DNA from: Monilinia fructicola
Lineage: Eukaryota > Ascomycota > Leotiomycetes > Helotiales > Sclerotiniaceae
Length of the DNA: 64,000 nt
NCBI GenBank assembly: GCA_008692225.1
Contig: VICG01000001.1
Coordinates: 3,511,501 to 3,575,500, forward strand
Direction: 5' to 3'
The stretch's first letter is position 1, and every line of letters begins with the position of its first letter. The notes under the pieces are model-generated. The model was given only the letters and a program-made list of their open reading frames with translations. It searched no databases and was not told where the DNA came from. Below, in pieces: positions 1-12,164 of the stretch. A program made the translations under genes and the position numbers.

Positions 1-1
1 C

Positions 2-848
2 ATCGCCAAAGCCGCCGCCAAGAGTCAAACCGTTGATGAGCAAGAGACTGCCATCCTCAAAAGTAGACTCAATGTCCTGCAGGAAATGAAGTTTGTCACG
101 ACGATGACGTTCAAGATCATGTTCACGGAACCAGTTGTTTTATTCCTTGGGTTGTACAATGGTTTCGCTTACGGTATTCTCTTCCTCTACCTCGATGGAG
201 TATTTGATGTTTTCGTTGTCAACAATGGTCTTTCTTACATTGGTGCCGATCTCACATACCTCAACTTCGTCGTCGGAGTCGTCGTCATGTTCCTCTTTAT
301 CCCGGTCCAAACCTGGCTCTATGCCAGAGATCGCAAGAAGCATGGCATTAACCGTCCCGAAGCTCGATTCATCACGTCTTTGGTCACCGTCTGGCTCTTT
401 CCCATCACGCTCCTCTGGTTCGCATTTACATCGGATGGAAGCGTGTCCTATTGGTCCCCCGTTGTTGCTGGTGGCGTGCTTGGTTTTGCAGACCCATTGT
501 TGTGGCTCAGTATGCTTAACTATATTACCGGTATGTGCCCCCTTCATCCGCTTCTCACCCCTCGCTTATCCATTCTAGACTCCTATCCCAATGTCGCCGG
601 TGCCGCCATCGCCGCCTTCCTCATCCCTTCTTTCGCTCTCGCGGCGGGTCTCGCTCATCTTGGTGTCCTCATGTTCGACAATATGTCTACAAAGTGGGCT
701 ATGGGTACCATTGGATTTATCAGCATTGGTCTTTGTGCCTTTGATTTATTTCATCTACTTCTTTGGCGCAAAGGTCAGATCGAGATCCAAGCTTGCAGAA
801 GATTTTAGGTGGATGGATGGATGGGTGGGTGGTAGAGGCATAGGTTAA
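2..848 (+). CDS. MFS transporter, 3' part, one frame break
   Basis: The frame is open from the window edge, so the N-terminal half lies upstream. What is seen is a charged central loop followed by several hydrophobic helices and internal Arg/Lys loops typical of the C-terminal half of 12-helix major facilitator transporters (fungal multidrug/polyamine type). A 48-nt intron fits at 531-578 (GTATGT...TCTAG); it is a multiple of three and does not close the frame. After about position 735 the expected last helix and basic tail (PLIYFIYFFGAKVRSRSKLA) continue only in the next frame, ending at 848. Read as given, the frame ends at 808 with an unrelated tail. A single extra G in GGTCTTT near 734-736 would explain it. 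Substrate unknown. Confidence is high for MFS and moderate for the end. Confidence 0.75.
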
Positions 849-3800
849 TGGATGAATGGATGTGGTGTGATGTACGATGTACGATGTATGATGTATGATG
901 TATAGTATAAAATAAGTGATGCACAGGAACCTCGAATAGATGAAATTCCTCAGGTTTTGCACAGCACAGCACAGCACAGCACAACACGCAACGTCCCCAA
1001 CGTCCCCAACACCCCATCACCACAACCTCTCACCACCACAATCAAGACCCTCGCATAAAAGTCTTCACCACGCGCATCCTGTTCACAACGGTAGATTGAC
1101 AAAAACACAGCCGGGAAATAAAATCCCCGGAAATGTCCATTGTGGTTATTATGATATGGATAGGATGGGATGGGATGGGATGGGATAGGGTGCTTGTTTG
1201 TTTGTTTGTTTGTTTTTGGCTTGGGGTTGAAACGTGGATGGAGGTGCAGGTGGAGGTGGAGGTGTGAGATAGAAAGTCGAAAGATATAAGTAAGATATAA
1301 GATATAAGATTGGGAAGGACAACAAACAGTTTTCATCCAATCTCTTGCAAACCAAGGACGATGGTATACCAGGATAAAACCCCCTCTCTCTTGCTCCTGA
1401 CGAGGAACTTCGTGAGCACATGTCGGAATCTGGAAGCGAGAAAGAGGAAGGAGGGAGTAAGAAAGAAGCAAGTTGAAGAAAGTGGTCTGCTATCGCGTCC
1501 AAAAACAAATCAAAACTAAACCTAATATCACCATCCAAACCCAGAGATCGGTCGGAACGTGAGAGACATCTTGAGAGTGATGTAGATGGGACTTTAGGTG
1601 AAGTTCAAATCGGCTGTTGAGGAAAGTGGATAGGGACCGGTATAGAAAGTGTCAATTCTCCGTATAAGATCATGTGGTGGAGGTGAGGCATTGAGGAGGT
1701 GAGTCTTGTAGTTACGTCGTAGATTCATTGAGATGATCGAAATGATATACCACGGCGTTCAACACGAGCGAGATAGTTTGACATCTCTCCCACCTCCACC
1801 TCTACCCTCACCTCCACCTCCCCTCCCAACTCCCAACCCCAAACAAAAACCCTCAACCAAAGAATCACAATCTCAAGCCCCATCAAACCCACCACAGACC
1901 CTCCCCATAAAAACCACCCGTCCAACACCCAACCAATCCCCTCGTCCCCTCCCCCTCCAAACCCATTTTTGCACATCTGCACCGGCTCCGAGCCTGGAAT
2001 CCGAAGCCTCAATCTCGGATATCCGAGCCCGTCCCCCATTCTCAACCTCCTCCCCCATCCCCATTCCCACCATCTGATTTATCCATCCATTCGTGCGTTG
2101 ATCCCCACCCTACAAACCCACTACTCGACGACCTATAAGATTCGATAAGACAAGTCACCAGTCTCCCTGCCTGTAAAGAAGATCTTGGGTGGCATTCTTG
2201 TTGGGGGGACGGGGGGGGGGGGTTGAGATTGTGTGTGTGTTAGCCATGGAGTACCGTCTATCCACACACCACGCCCCCAAAACCACACGAGAAATCACAC
2301 CACCGCCCCAGATCACACTGCCCCAACGCGAGAAGACCTCTGCAGCACGAGCAAAGAAAACGCGTCTCTTGCACCATGGCCCCCCGTGCGTGAAATGAAG
2401 AAAGGAGGTTTTTCGGCGCGCACCACGTGAACATTCGGATCCGATGGTCGTTCGGTCTGGGTGGGGTGGGGTGGGCTCGGATATATTGTCGAACCGAGTG
2501 AGTGAGGGGCTTGGCGGTACGGTACGTGGGAGGATGTTTGTATCTTTTCATTTATTTATGATTGATTGGTTGATTGATTGATTGTATTTGAATATAGAAT
2601 GAATAAATGAATAATAAGTGAAATATAAAATGAAGAAAAGAGAAGATTTCATGGGGATGATTGCTGCATCTACATCTATATTAAAGTGAAGCTGCTACAA
2701 ATTCCAGATTATTACCATCCATCAACAATCAGTTGAACCAACTTGCCAAGATATCGATATCGGTCGGTATTGGTAAGGTTATCCTCAGAATGCGGGAAAT
2801 GGACACGTTGATTCCAAGGAACTGGTCTATGATCAGCTATTTACTTATCACCAAGACGGGTATATAGATTTGGAAACTAAAATCTCTTATGATCTACGAT
2901 CCTATATCATATATCATCTATCATATGATCCCCTAGCTGGTATTTTTCCAGATCGTCGTCGGGTGGTGTAACCTAAGCAGTCGGGTAGCTTTGTGAGCAC
3001 TGAAAAGGAGTATCGGTATTCAATGTACGACGAGGCTTGATACTCATATGTATCTGTATATATGACTCTCCATACTCGAAAGGTATCCTCGCGCAACGAG
3101 CCCCCATCTTCCCCCCATCCTCAACACAATTCACAAGATCTTTATCCTCAAAATCCAACATCGAGAGCCATCCACATCGTCACAACTGAGAACCGCCTTC
3201 CTCCATCACGTCTCAAGTCGATAAAGTGAACAGAACGTGATCTTAGATCGACTCCACCCGGCACACGCCGCAAACCTTACACCGTACTCTAAACCCTAAC
3301 GCGGGGAAAAAATCATCCATACCATTCATTCTATTCATCCAGACTATTTCCAGCCCCTATGTCCCTGCTACAACAAGCGTGCAAAAACTAAGAGCCAACA
3401 GATCCGTTACAAGTTGAACATGGCTCCAACTTCCTTACCAGAAAGGATATCATTGCAGAATCCGTCTTATTTCTCGAGTGCCGGTCTTCATAGGTATAGA
3501 TATTCGATTTTCAAGTCCGTGGCTAGAGTCTGAAGTTATAATTCGTGTAGCTGAGCTGGGTGTTATTGGTAGAGTGAACTGGGCACTGGTTCTTGAGTAT
3601 CTTTGTTCATATGATGGATATAATCATTCCGTGGTTACCAAGTCATATTTGGGAGATAGATCTCTTGTCGAATATCTGTTGAATTCATTTTGAGTTTTCC
3701 GATTGTTATCTCATGTATCCAGGGCAGATCAACAGTACAAGATGTCGCGATAATGAGAATTACCACCATGAAACCTTATCCACGCTGCAAATTGTAAACA

Positions 3801-3960
3801 GGACAATTATTCTGTAGTTCTCATAATTTCCTGATATCCAGATAGGACCTCAGATCCCGAGACCCTGCGAATTCAGAAGATTAACCGGGATGTCCAAACT
3901 CCATCAAGTCAAATATTTGTTGTTGTCCAAAAACTGACGATTACAATCTTCAATCATACT
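849..3960. other. Gene-poor stretch with simple repeats
   Basis: No coding region is convincing here. It holds microsatellites: GATGTAC/GATGTAT copies at 871-905, ACAGC copies at 958-983, GGGAT copies at 1160-1188, TTTG copies at 1193-1217, and a proline-rich-looking C-rich tract at 1790-1960 that is only low complexity. From 2,550 to 3,900 it is ordinary AT-leaning DNA. Confidence 0.6.
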
Positions 3961-3967
3961 TCTACTC

Positions 3968-6173
3968 CTATATCTCAAGCGCGCCCTTCTCAAGCAATAG
4001 CTCAACAACAGCTTCTGAGACACCCCAAGAATTCCTAGCATACCATAAAGGTGTTCTACCACGTGGACACTTTGCCTTAATATCAGCACCACAGTCGAGC
4101 AGCAACTTAACCACGTCCACTCTTCCAAATGAAGCAGCTAGCAATAATGGTATTTGGCCATCTTCTTCTCCCCCTTCAATATCGGCACCGGCTTCGAGTA
4201 ACAATTTAATAACTTTGATATTACCCCATTTCGCAGCAAGTGATAATGGTGTTTTGCCATTTCCTTCTTCCATTTCAAAATCGGCACCAGCTTCAAGTAA
4301 AATTCAACAACTTCAGCATTTCCCTTTACCGCTGTAAATGATAATGGTGTTTGGCCAAACCGATCTTCTGTATCAACTTTAGCACCTGCTTTAAGTAACA
4401 ATTTAACAGCGTTGGTATCCCCCTTTTCAGAAGCTAATGACAATGCCGTCCGTTTCAATTCATTTTTCGCTTCGATATCAGGCCTGGTGGGCCCATTCTT
4501 GAGCAATATCTCAATGATACCTTCATACTGATGCTTGACAGCCAACAACAATGGATTACAACGTTTCCATATCCATAGCTTCGATGTCAGCATCTTTCTT
4601 AAGCATGAGCTTGACTGCACCTTCATTCCTATTTTGAATGGCTATGAATAGTGGAGTTCGGTGTTCTCGGTCCTTCACTTCCAGATCCAAATTATCACAC
4701 TTTTCGAGGAATAACTCAATAATTGTTTCCATTGCTTCCATCTTTTCATCACCTGGCAAAGGCCGCCAAGATTTTAAAGCAAATCCCAATGCCGTTTGAT
4801 CCCCCCCAAAGTCCTTTGATTTCAAATCAGCACCCCTATCAAGTAACAGTTTGGCCATGGTAACATTGTAATTAGTAACGGCCAACATTAGTGGTGTTAA
4901 GCCTTCTCCATTCGTTGCTTCAATATTAGCACCAGCTTGAAGCAACAACCACATGATGACTTCTTGTTTGTTCAAGATTACCTGATGCAGCCAGTTGTTG
5001 CCAATATGGCTATCTAGACTGACCTTCATTTCATCGGTTGAGAGTAATAACTCGACCAGCCAGTGCTGTCCATCCAGAATCGCATCCATAAGAAAAAAAA
5101 ACTGTTCAGGTCGTTTATGTGAGACATCAATGTGCTCACTCCCAAGTTTATATAAAATTTAAACCAATGGCTATGGCACTTATAACTTTCAGGTATTATG
5201 AACAAAATGGTGTCCTGAAACAACCTGCTCCGATAACTTCTCGTAGTTTTGGTCCAAGATATTGCTGTCGTGTGCATCTGAAGATATGCCTATCAATGCG
5301 TATATCATGTCTTGTTCATCACTAGCTTCACATTCACGAAACTTCTCCAATAGAGTGCGAAGCGTCCTGTCTTGCACCCACCAAGACTCTTGTCGTGATG
5401 GTCCAGGCATTATATCGAGAACAAATTGACAATAACTGGGAATCGAAAATGGAAAACTTCCAAGGTTGGAAAGTGTGCGAACAAGGACAGGAGTTTGTGC
5501 AAAAAAACCTGGGCGGGGACACGTAAGTTGCCTCAATGGATTGTAGCAATTCGAGCGCTCGCAATTTCCTGTAAAATCCAGATTCTCCTAAACCAAGATC
5601 GCCGGAAAAGCTCCTGTATTCCTGCGATGACCCTTTCGTCATATCTTTGATACTTCATCCAATCTTCAGCTAGACTCAGCCAATATTTCTTGTTGTCAAT
5701 GTAAAAAATTTGGCAGCTCTATCATGGCTCTCATGGCAAAGTCGGTATTTACAGTGCTTTCACCCAACCAAAACTATAAGTCCATCGGCTTTCTTGTATA
5801 TATCACTCATCTGTCGAATTTGATGGGCATTTTCGTGATGCGCATTTTCGTGAGAGTTGCTCTGATTAATACAAACAGCATCGATCCATAAGATTCTGTC
5901 CTCCATTTCAAAACGTAATTGCTGCAGTGCCGCATATAAGTTTTGAGTTACTTCCATTATGGCATTATCCACTGTGATACTGGCTCCCATATTCATACCC
6001 CCCCCCCCCCCATGTATATGACAAAGCAGTATAGGGTATGATGCTAACAGGTTTGTCAAACCATCCTTGAAACTGGAGGATTGTATGGGGTCTCCGAAGT
6101 TTCCTTTCATTAGGCAGAGAAGCCGGATAGAAGTTCGGTCATGATTGATTGCTTGGTGCTCAGATAAGCCCAT
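3968..6173 (-). pseudogene. HET domain-ankyrin repeat gene, multiply frameshifted
   Basis: Read from 6173 downward, successive frames give a HET domain and then ankyrin repeats. HET signatures are all present but in different frames: YTALSYTWGG beside a 14-C run (5998-6011), LWIDAVCINQ, a WLGE motif after an extra T at about 5763-5774, and WFRRIWILQEIASAR followed by an in-frame stop at 5533-5535. Then comes a conserved linker (MPGPSRQESWW, LLEKFRECEASD, IYALIGISSDA). From 5089 to 3968 there are about nine ankyrin repeats (GxTPLxxAxxxGxxxxVxLLLxxGA) broken at about 4560 and 4300. Intact family members act in fungal vegetative incompatibility, with HET as cell-death effector and repeats as the variable sensor. 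At least six lesions make a working product unlikely unless the assembly is poor. The family call is secure. Confidence 0.85.
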
Positions 6174-7445
6174 TTTGAAGGTATGGTCTACCAGGCTGTG
6201 TGTTTTGAAGGACTCCGTAGAAGCTATTTTTTTCGTCTACCTAAACGTGTAAAGACAAAATGCCGTTTCCTTTGCCGGCACTAGAGCTGGGGTTATAAAG
6301 ACGGAGAGTGTATTTCATATAATTCCGCTCGAAACCAACTGCCGAAGTTATGCTCGTCAAGATGAGTCCGTGATTGTCGAGGTGGTGAGCCGTTGGTTGT
6401 AAGAATTTTAGAGTTTTCTTTCTGACTGACGACTACATGAAGTTCGATATAGCTCATCGAAATTCAGAGTCGCCTTTTTCCCTTGAAGTATAGGCTGGTG
6501 GCTGGACGCTTTTGATCTCCCGGGCACTACTGCGCCGCTCCAATCATCAAAATGGTGAACAAAGTGAAAGTGCTGTCACCTATACATGTTTAACACATTG
6601 TCAGTGATTTTGGGGCGGTGCCCATAATACGTGTATCACAAAACTGATGATAGCCCGCTGCAAAGGCTACAAAGGCTGGTAAGACAGAGGCAGAGTAGCA
6701 ACGGATTAATGCCTGTACCTCCAAAAGCCAATCAATGCCATATAGGAGCAATGGATTTCGAAAAACACGTCAACGCATGCAAGTAAGACGGTGTAACAAC
6801 ATTTATTGCCCATCCTAAAATCCCAAGACCAAAACATTCCCGACTTCTCATTTTCTGACCGCAATCATCATCGTAAAGGCAGCTCGTTATTCACGTTAAT
6901 ACGACAAGACCCATTATGATAGATTTTGCCGAGATTTCTATTGGAAAGAGTATTTTCCTCAAATTGAAATATTCGAAAGGGAATAATATCATTGGCCTTT
7001 CCCCCCTTATCTTAGCATACTGATCTGAACACTTTCTGATCGCACGAGTACACAATTACTGCGACAGCAACAATTATAATGCACACTCCAGTAAATGTGG
7101 AACCACCGAGGAAATTTGGGTGGGAGATGCGATATCACTGATCGATGGATGGGTTTGAAGCTTCTCTTCGGGTTGTCATGTTTGGATATTGTGAGAGTGA
7201 GCGATGGGAGTGGAAGGAAAGGTACGTAGTAACAAGGGTCGATGCACGGGCCATTGTAATTAGTTCTAAATACTAGGTAATCACCTGATCAAATATTGTA
7301 CTCTTGAATTGATGACTGACTGTATTGTATTGAAGTTGTTTGAACCGCGGCCTTTCCATTATTCTTTTCCTCACTACATTTTCATCTCAACCAGCAATTC
7401 CAATATACCTTCATTTATATTCAAACTACTCGAGTATAAGGTTTT
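6174..7445. other. Intergenic, no gene seen
   Basis: Ordinary AT-leaning DNA between two HET loci. I see no ORF with family signature, no RNA gene and no notable repeat. Confidence 0.5.
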
Positions 7446-9506
7446 TCAACATACACATAACTTAGAATTCCCAATATAACGTGGAACAATCGGCTCGTGT
7501 TCATGCTTCTGAGATATGGTTGTCTTGAATGAAATTAAACGTCTTGAATATTTGCAGTGTATTATACCGTCTTTACTGCCCACAAACTGCGCAGCTACTG
7601 CCGCGAGCGAATTCCCTGGTGACAGCTGGTTGGGTAAAATAATGATATCGCAGCGATATTTTGTCAATTCCGGTTTCTGATCGTAGGGATCTGTAACTTG
7701 TAGATTCGGCCCCTCTTGGTCTGCAATCTGCCACCATTGGCCAGGTTCAAATACAAGACCCTGGGTGGGTAGTATGTATATATGGTAGATGCCAATCAGA
7801 CCAACACGCGTGACCTCTGCTTGGTTCTCGGCAGGTGACAAGTTGAGTCCGCCAAAGTTATTCATGAGTGTCTTTGGTGCCCATTGGAACCCAAGTGTTG
7901 TGGACTTCTCCCCGCTTAGGAAAAGTGTATTTAAGGGAATGTTCTTGATCATGAGTAGGAGCTTCTGAATCCTTTCTTCCGATTTTGTACCAAGCAGTAC
8001 CGCAACATCGACACCTAAAAGGCTCGCTATGGCCAGTGTCTCGTCGGCCATTCTCGTGGTAGTCCTCCACCTCAACGCATAAGAGACATCTCCAAGTGTG
8101 AATACGCGAACATCCCTTTTTTTGGTCAAACGATGAACATTAACGCTAAGAGAAGTGAGAAGCGGATTTTGATGCAGCTCGGCCATCTTCGGAATCAAGT
8201 CGTGAATCGATAGGGATGCATCCGAAAACCTGAACACTAGCTCCGCTGCAAGCACAGCCTCTTGAAGCGTCCACAGCCTTCTCATCCAGCTGGAAACCAA
8301 AACACGCAGCAACTTTTGCTCGGGGGAGTCTTTCGACACGCAACTCTGAATGCTCGCATCAAGCACCAAGACTTTGGCAGCCTTCCGATACGTGAGGGCC
8401 ATCATTTCTATCGCCTTTTTTCTCGGCGCATGTTCACTAGGTACACACAACGAGTCTATCCAAAAGTGCCCGCCAGGCACCAACTCGGTTGCTAGAGCTG
8501 ATAACCTACTGACTTGACACCCAGGCAGACCTATCTCTGTTGTGCTGCCCAGACCGTCAGCCCACACATGTGAGAAGGCGATATATTCCACTTCATCAGC
8601 AGACTGGACGTTTAGGCAAAAGGGTTGGCCCAAATGAGATTGATCCAGACTGAGAATAGGTATTTGGCCTTTGATAATCATGTTCGTGACACCCTCGCAT
8701 AGTGGACCCACTAATGCACAAGTACACTCAATGTTGACATGCTTTGCTGTATAGTTGTCGGGGTCAACTATGTTAGCCTTACAAAATGAGGCCGAGCAGT
8801 CTGTATGAATTCCCGAGGCAACAGATTTTTGCTTGACAGTGTAGTCCACCACTGATATAGTGGCGTCGTCAAGGAGAAAGTTTAGTATAGATGGACACCA
8901 TCCATTCCTCTGGGCTACGACTTGTACTTGGTCCTTGAACAGTTCCAAGATGAAATTCCAAGAACGAGGCCCAGGACTTCTCAGTCCTCGAGGCAGAGCC
9001 GCCTTCAAGCAAAGACCATTCAGGGCCACGGTGACGGCTTCGCACACAATACAGACAAAGTAGAGGGTTGCTGGCACCAAGTTAGGCCACCCGGATGATG
9101 CCACACGTAAACTGCGGATCAAATCATGGAGAACACCCATTGTTCTGTTCATAGAACTTTCTATATTTTCCACATGCTTCTGCAACGCCTGCTTGGTGAG
9201 TCTGGCCGGCAGAGTGTCGCAGTGCCGTAAAATTACCGGTATCTTTTTGGAGCATAAGACCTGGACTTCCTGGCCGTTGATGATAACATTGATCATTAAT
9301 TCGTCCTCCCGAGTGCTTCTCAGAGTTACAAACTCAAGTAGACCCAGTGTGAGCCATGATTGATACGCGGCTAATACACTATCCGGTGATTCTGATTCAT
9401 CAACGCGAAACCCGCGAACGGGTAGATAATCATCAAATTTGGTCGTTATATTGTAACCATCATGCTTATAGCCAAGCCAGCGAGGCTGGTCAAAAACAGA
9501 AGCCAT
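7446..9506 (-). CDS. HET domain protein, 686 aa, intact
   Basis: This is a single uninterrupted frame from ATG at 9506. The HET core lies at residues about 308-425: YIAFSHVWADGLG (308-320), HFWIDSLCVPS (347-357), RKKAIEMMALTYRKAAKVLVLD and WMRRLWTLQEAVLA (407-420). These are the canonical three HET blocks, with SHVWADG as in the subgroup that has a Cys/His-containing segment before the HET core (here DCSASFC and ECTCALVGPLC at about 236-270). The first 200 residues match nothing I can name. HET proteins trigger cell death on non-self recognition or take part in other immune-like responses; no partner domain (NACHT, ankyrin) is visible. It stands alone, tail toward the broken HET-ankyrin gene. 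Unlike several neighbours it has no frame breaks. Confidence 0.88.
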   Translation of the reverse strand: MASVFDQPRWLGYKHDGYNITTKFDDYLPVRGFRVDESESPDSVLAAYQSWLTLGLLEFVTLRSTREDELMINVIINGQEVQVLCSKKIPVILRHCDTLPARLTKQALQKHVENIESSMNRTMGVLHDLIRSLRVASSGWPNLVPATLYFVCIVCEAVTVALNGLCLKAALPRGLRSPGPRSWNFILELFKDQVQVVAQRNGWCPSILNFLLDDATISVVDYTVKQKSVASGIHTDCSASFCKANIVDPDNYTAKHVNIECTCALVGPLCEGVTNMIIKGQIPILSLDQSHLGQPFCLNVQSADEVEYIAFSHVWADGLGSTTEIGLPGCQVSRLSALATELVPGGHFWIDSLCVPSEHAPRKKAIEMMALTYRKAAKVLVLDASIQSCVSKDSPEQKLLRVLVSSWMRRLWTLQEAVLAAELVFRFSDASLSIHDLIPKMAELHQNPLLTSLSVNVHRLTKKRDVRVFTLGDVSYALRWRTTTRMADETLAIASLLGVDVAVLLGTKSEERIQKLLLMIKNIPLNTLFLSGEKSTTLGFQWAPKTLMNNFGGLNLSPAENQAEVTRVGLIGIYHIYILPTQGLVFEPGQWWQIADQEGPNLQVTDPYDQKPELTKYRCDIIILPNQLSPGNSLAAVAAQFVGSKDGIIHCKYSRRLISFKTTISQKHEHEPIVPRYIGNSKLCVC

Positions 9507-10856
9507 CTGAAACTGAGGCGGCAGTGGGGGAAGAGAGGAAGGTAGAGAAGAAGCGGTCTATTATGAGTGGGTTTATAGGTATAAATGCAAGCCACGTGGA
9601 TCGTAAAACAGACGCGGCAGTGTCAGGGTTAGAACCTGGTGGTACTGTACTTGGGCCCGCGTATAATCTTCTTCTGGTAAGACTACATTCGGTAGCAGAA
9701 GTGGTCTGTGCGGAGGCAACGTCTATAATTATATGTAAGACATACTTCTTCCTGTATTTTGGTTCTCTCTTCACGCGATTCTTGACAGATATTAATAATC
9801 TTGAACCTACATTCTTAAGTTATTCGGCATGTAGCCCCTGACAGGCACATAGATTCTCCTGATAAACGAAGATAGAAACAAACTGAACAATGACTGATGT
9901 TGTCAGTTGCGGTCTATGGATATTTATATAGCCATTTTATTGCGTGCAACTAAACTCTAGCTGATAATCTACTTATTAGGACTACAAGTTATATTCATCG
10001 ACATGCATATGATTTCTATGCAAATATACACTTGCATCACACAACTCCCATCTGACTTCTTTTCCGCTCCTCGATCTTCAATCAAAGAGGGGGCTAGAAT
10101 CAGCTACCTACCGCTATTTGAGGAGATAAATGCTGATAATTAATCTGAACAGACTTTTGATTATGCGACCTTCCCCGGGCTATGCGTTTCAAGTATGGTG
10201 CCAGTGCTCTTGAAGCCACAGAACGAAAGAGCGAGGGGTGGAGTAGCTACCTAGCATTCCAGCGTTCTAGCAAGGAGTACGAAGATCTGTACAAGTTAAA
10301 CAATATACATTTTCTTAGTATATGCTAAACTCAAATAGTCTTCTCTTCTCAATAATTAGTTGCTATTTTTGCAATAGCGATTGTATCGACGGAAGCTTGA
10401 AGTTATGATATAAGCCCAACGCCCAAGTCATAGCTTCCACGTGATGACTAGCTGTCAAGATGAGACGTAACGAGCGTGTAGTATTGAAAGCCAATGGTTG
10501 ACAAGTACGAATCCAAAATGGCACAGTCGATAGGCATAGGGGGTTTTGGATAGGTGTCACGGGCCTAGAAGATGGAAGGAAGAACGGCATTTTTCGGAGA
10601 AAATGTCTGTACACAGTGCGAAGAGCAAGGGGAACGTGCTGCAGGCCATAAAGAGAGATGATTGACGCGTTTAAGTTTGGACTTGGAATAGATACGTAGA
10701 CAATTAGCTGCGGTTAATAGTACCTTAGACTCGTAGCTATATAGTTCTCAACCAATGAACACGAAGCCACGGCGGAACACGTTCGATTGAACTTACATTC
10801 GAGGCAAGCATTCTGCAACGACAATCCATCTTTCAAGTAGCGTTCGAATGGCTGCT
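9507..10856. other. Intergenic, no gene seen
   Basis: The 5' flank of the 686-aa HET gene and 3' flank of the membrane-protein gene. Short open frames occur but none shows a domain or codon pattern I would trust. Confidence 0.5.
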
Positions 10857-12164
10857 TTACGAGCTCTGATCTTGCGGCTGTTGGAGCTCCTTCTCCCGCT
10901 TCTCCCTCGCTTCCCGTGCCTTCTTGTGCGCCTTCTCCCAAGCTTTGCGCCGCGCATCTTTAAGCAGCTCCCGTCGCTCGTTAGTATCCTTAGATTTCCA
11001 CCACTTGTCCTCCCAGTCAAGCAAGTCCCCGGGGAAGAACTCCTTGACAAGAGCATACCCGCACCCGGGGTGTTTGTCCTCGAATTCCATTAATGTCCAC
11101 ATCACTTTCGGCTCAGCGAAGATCTCCGGTACAAGCTGGCCTCCGTTTCCACTGCTGATGAGCTCGATGGGGAGACCAAGTGCTGCAGGAGTCCTCGGTA
11201 CGCTCGCCACCATCAGATTTTGCACCATACCAAAGCCACCGACGGCGAGCAGATACCATGTGTCTGTCTGAATGCCACAACAGGTAATCAATAATACAAG
11301 CCAGAGCACTGCCAGTGCCGATGTATATATGCGCGTTGTTAGTAAATCTGGCGCTCGTCCAGCAGCGAGATCTTCCATGTCAATGCCATGATCAGCACCA
11401 AGGATCACAATCACGTGCTGATTTCCATTGCCCTGGGTCACAGCGATATCCTTATTCCTAGCTTCCGTGGGCCATTTCTCTTTCTTCCACTGAGGCAAGG
11501 ATGCAGAAGTGTATGCTAGCAGTGTTCCGGCAACAGTAGCAATGAATATACCCCAGTTGTCGTGAAGACCCCACGGGATCGCGGCAATGCCCAATTGGAG
11601 CACAGAAACGACGATGCCACTCCACCATGCCCAATCACGAGCAGGCACGCCCGGTTTCGCGCCATCAGCCCATTTAAATACAGCCACGCACAGAGCGGCA
11701 TCGGATCGACCCAAAGTCACCTTGGCATCGGCAGGGTCCCGACAAGTTGACGAGCTCAAAGATATAGGCTGGCCATTCTCCTCATCGGAACGTACACGGG
11801 GGTGCAGAAGGCGGCTCTTCACATCATTGGGCATCCAGAAGTTGTAGTCTTTGAAAAAGCGTCCGAGGAGCCAGGATTTATTGTCGCGTTCGTATCCACT
11901 CTTGAGGTTGATTACCTTCAGCGATATTTCAGGCGGACAGCGCACCAACAGCTTGTTATCGCCGACGGCGACGACCACGGCCGAAACCGCATATGCGACC
12001 CATCCGAACGAGAAAGCTATCGGCGTGAGACCCCGGCCGGTGACGCAGGCCAAAGCGAGGAGAATGACATCGCCGCCGACGATGAGAAGAACGGAGAAGA
12101 CGTCGCCGGGATTCTTCCATTGGTCTAGAAACTGTGTACTAATTTTACCCGGATCGTTTGACAT
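10857..12164 (-). CDS. Polytopic membrane protein, 435 aa, next to HET gene
   Basis: One uninterrupted ATG-started frame. Hydrophobic segments at residues about 22-42, 45-67, 180-199, 203-221, 277-298 and 302-320 indicate six membrane helices. The C-terminal 55 residues are highly charged (DARRKAWEKAHKKAREAREKR), likely a cytosolic helix or coiled coil. There is no enzyme motif and no signal peptide. Similar uncharacterised membrane proteins are common in Pezizomycotina (recalled family knowledge, not searched). It is divergent from the HET gene starting near 13,111, with about 950 bp between them, and both sit in a block that is visibly GC-richer than the surroundings. A joint function with the HET protein is inference only. 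Confidence 0.8.
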   Translation of the reverse strand: MSNDPGKISTQFLDQWKNPGDVFSVLLIVGGDVILLALACVTGRGLTPIAFSFGWVAYAVSAVVVAVGDNKLLVRCPPEISLKVINLKSGYERDNKSWLLGRFFKDYNFWMPNDVKSRLLHPRVRSDEENGQPISLSSSTCRDPADAKVTLGRSDAALCVAVFKWADGAKPGVPARDWAWWSGIVVSVLQLGIAAIPWGLHDNWGIFIATVAGTLLAYTSASLPQWKKEKWPTEARNKDIAVTQGNGNQHVIVILGADHGIDMEDLAAGRAPDLLTTRIYTSALAVLWLVLLITCCGIQTDTWYLLAVGGFGMVQNLMVASVPRTPAALGLPIELISSGNGGQLVPEIFAEPKVMWTLMEFEDKHPGCGYALVKEFFPGDLLDWEDKWWKSKDTNERRELLKDARRKAWEKAHKKAREAREKREKELQQPQDQSS

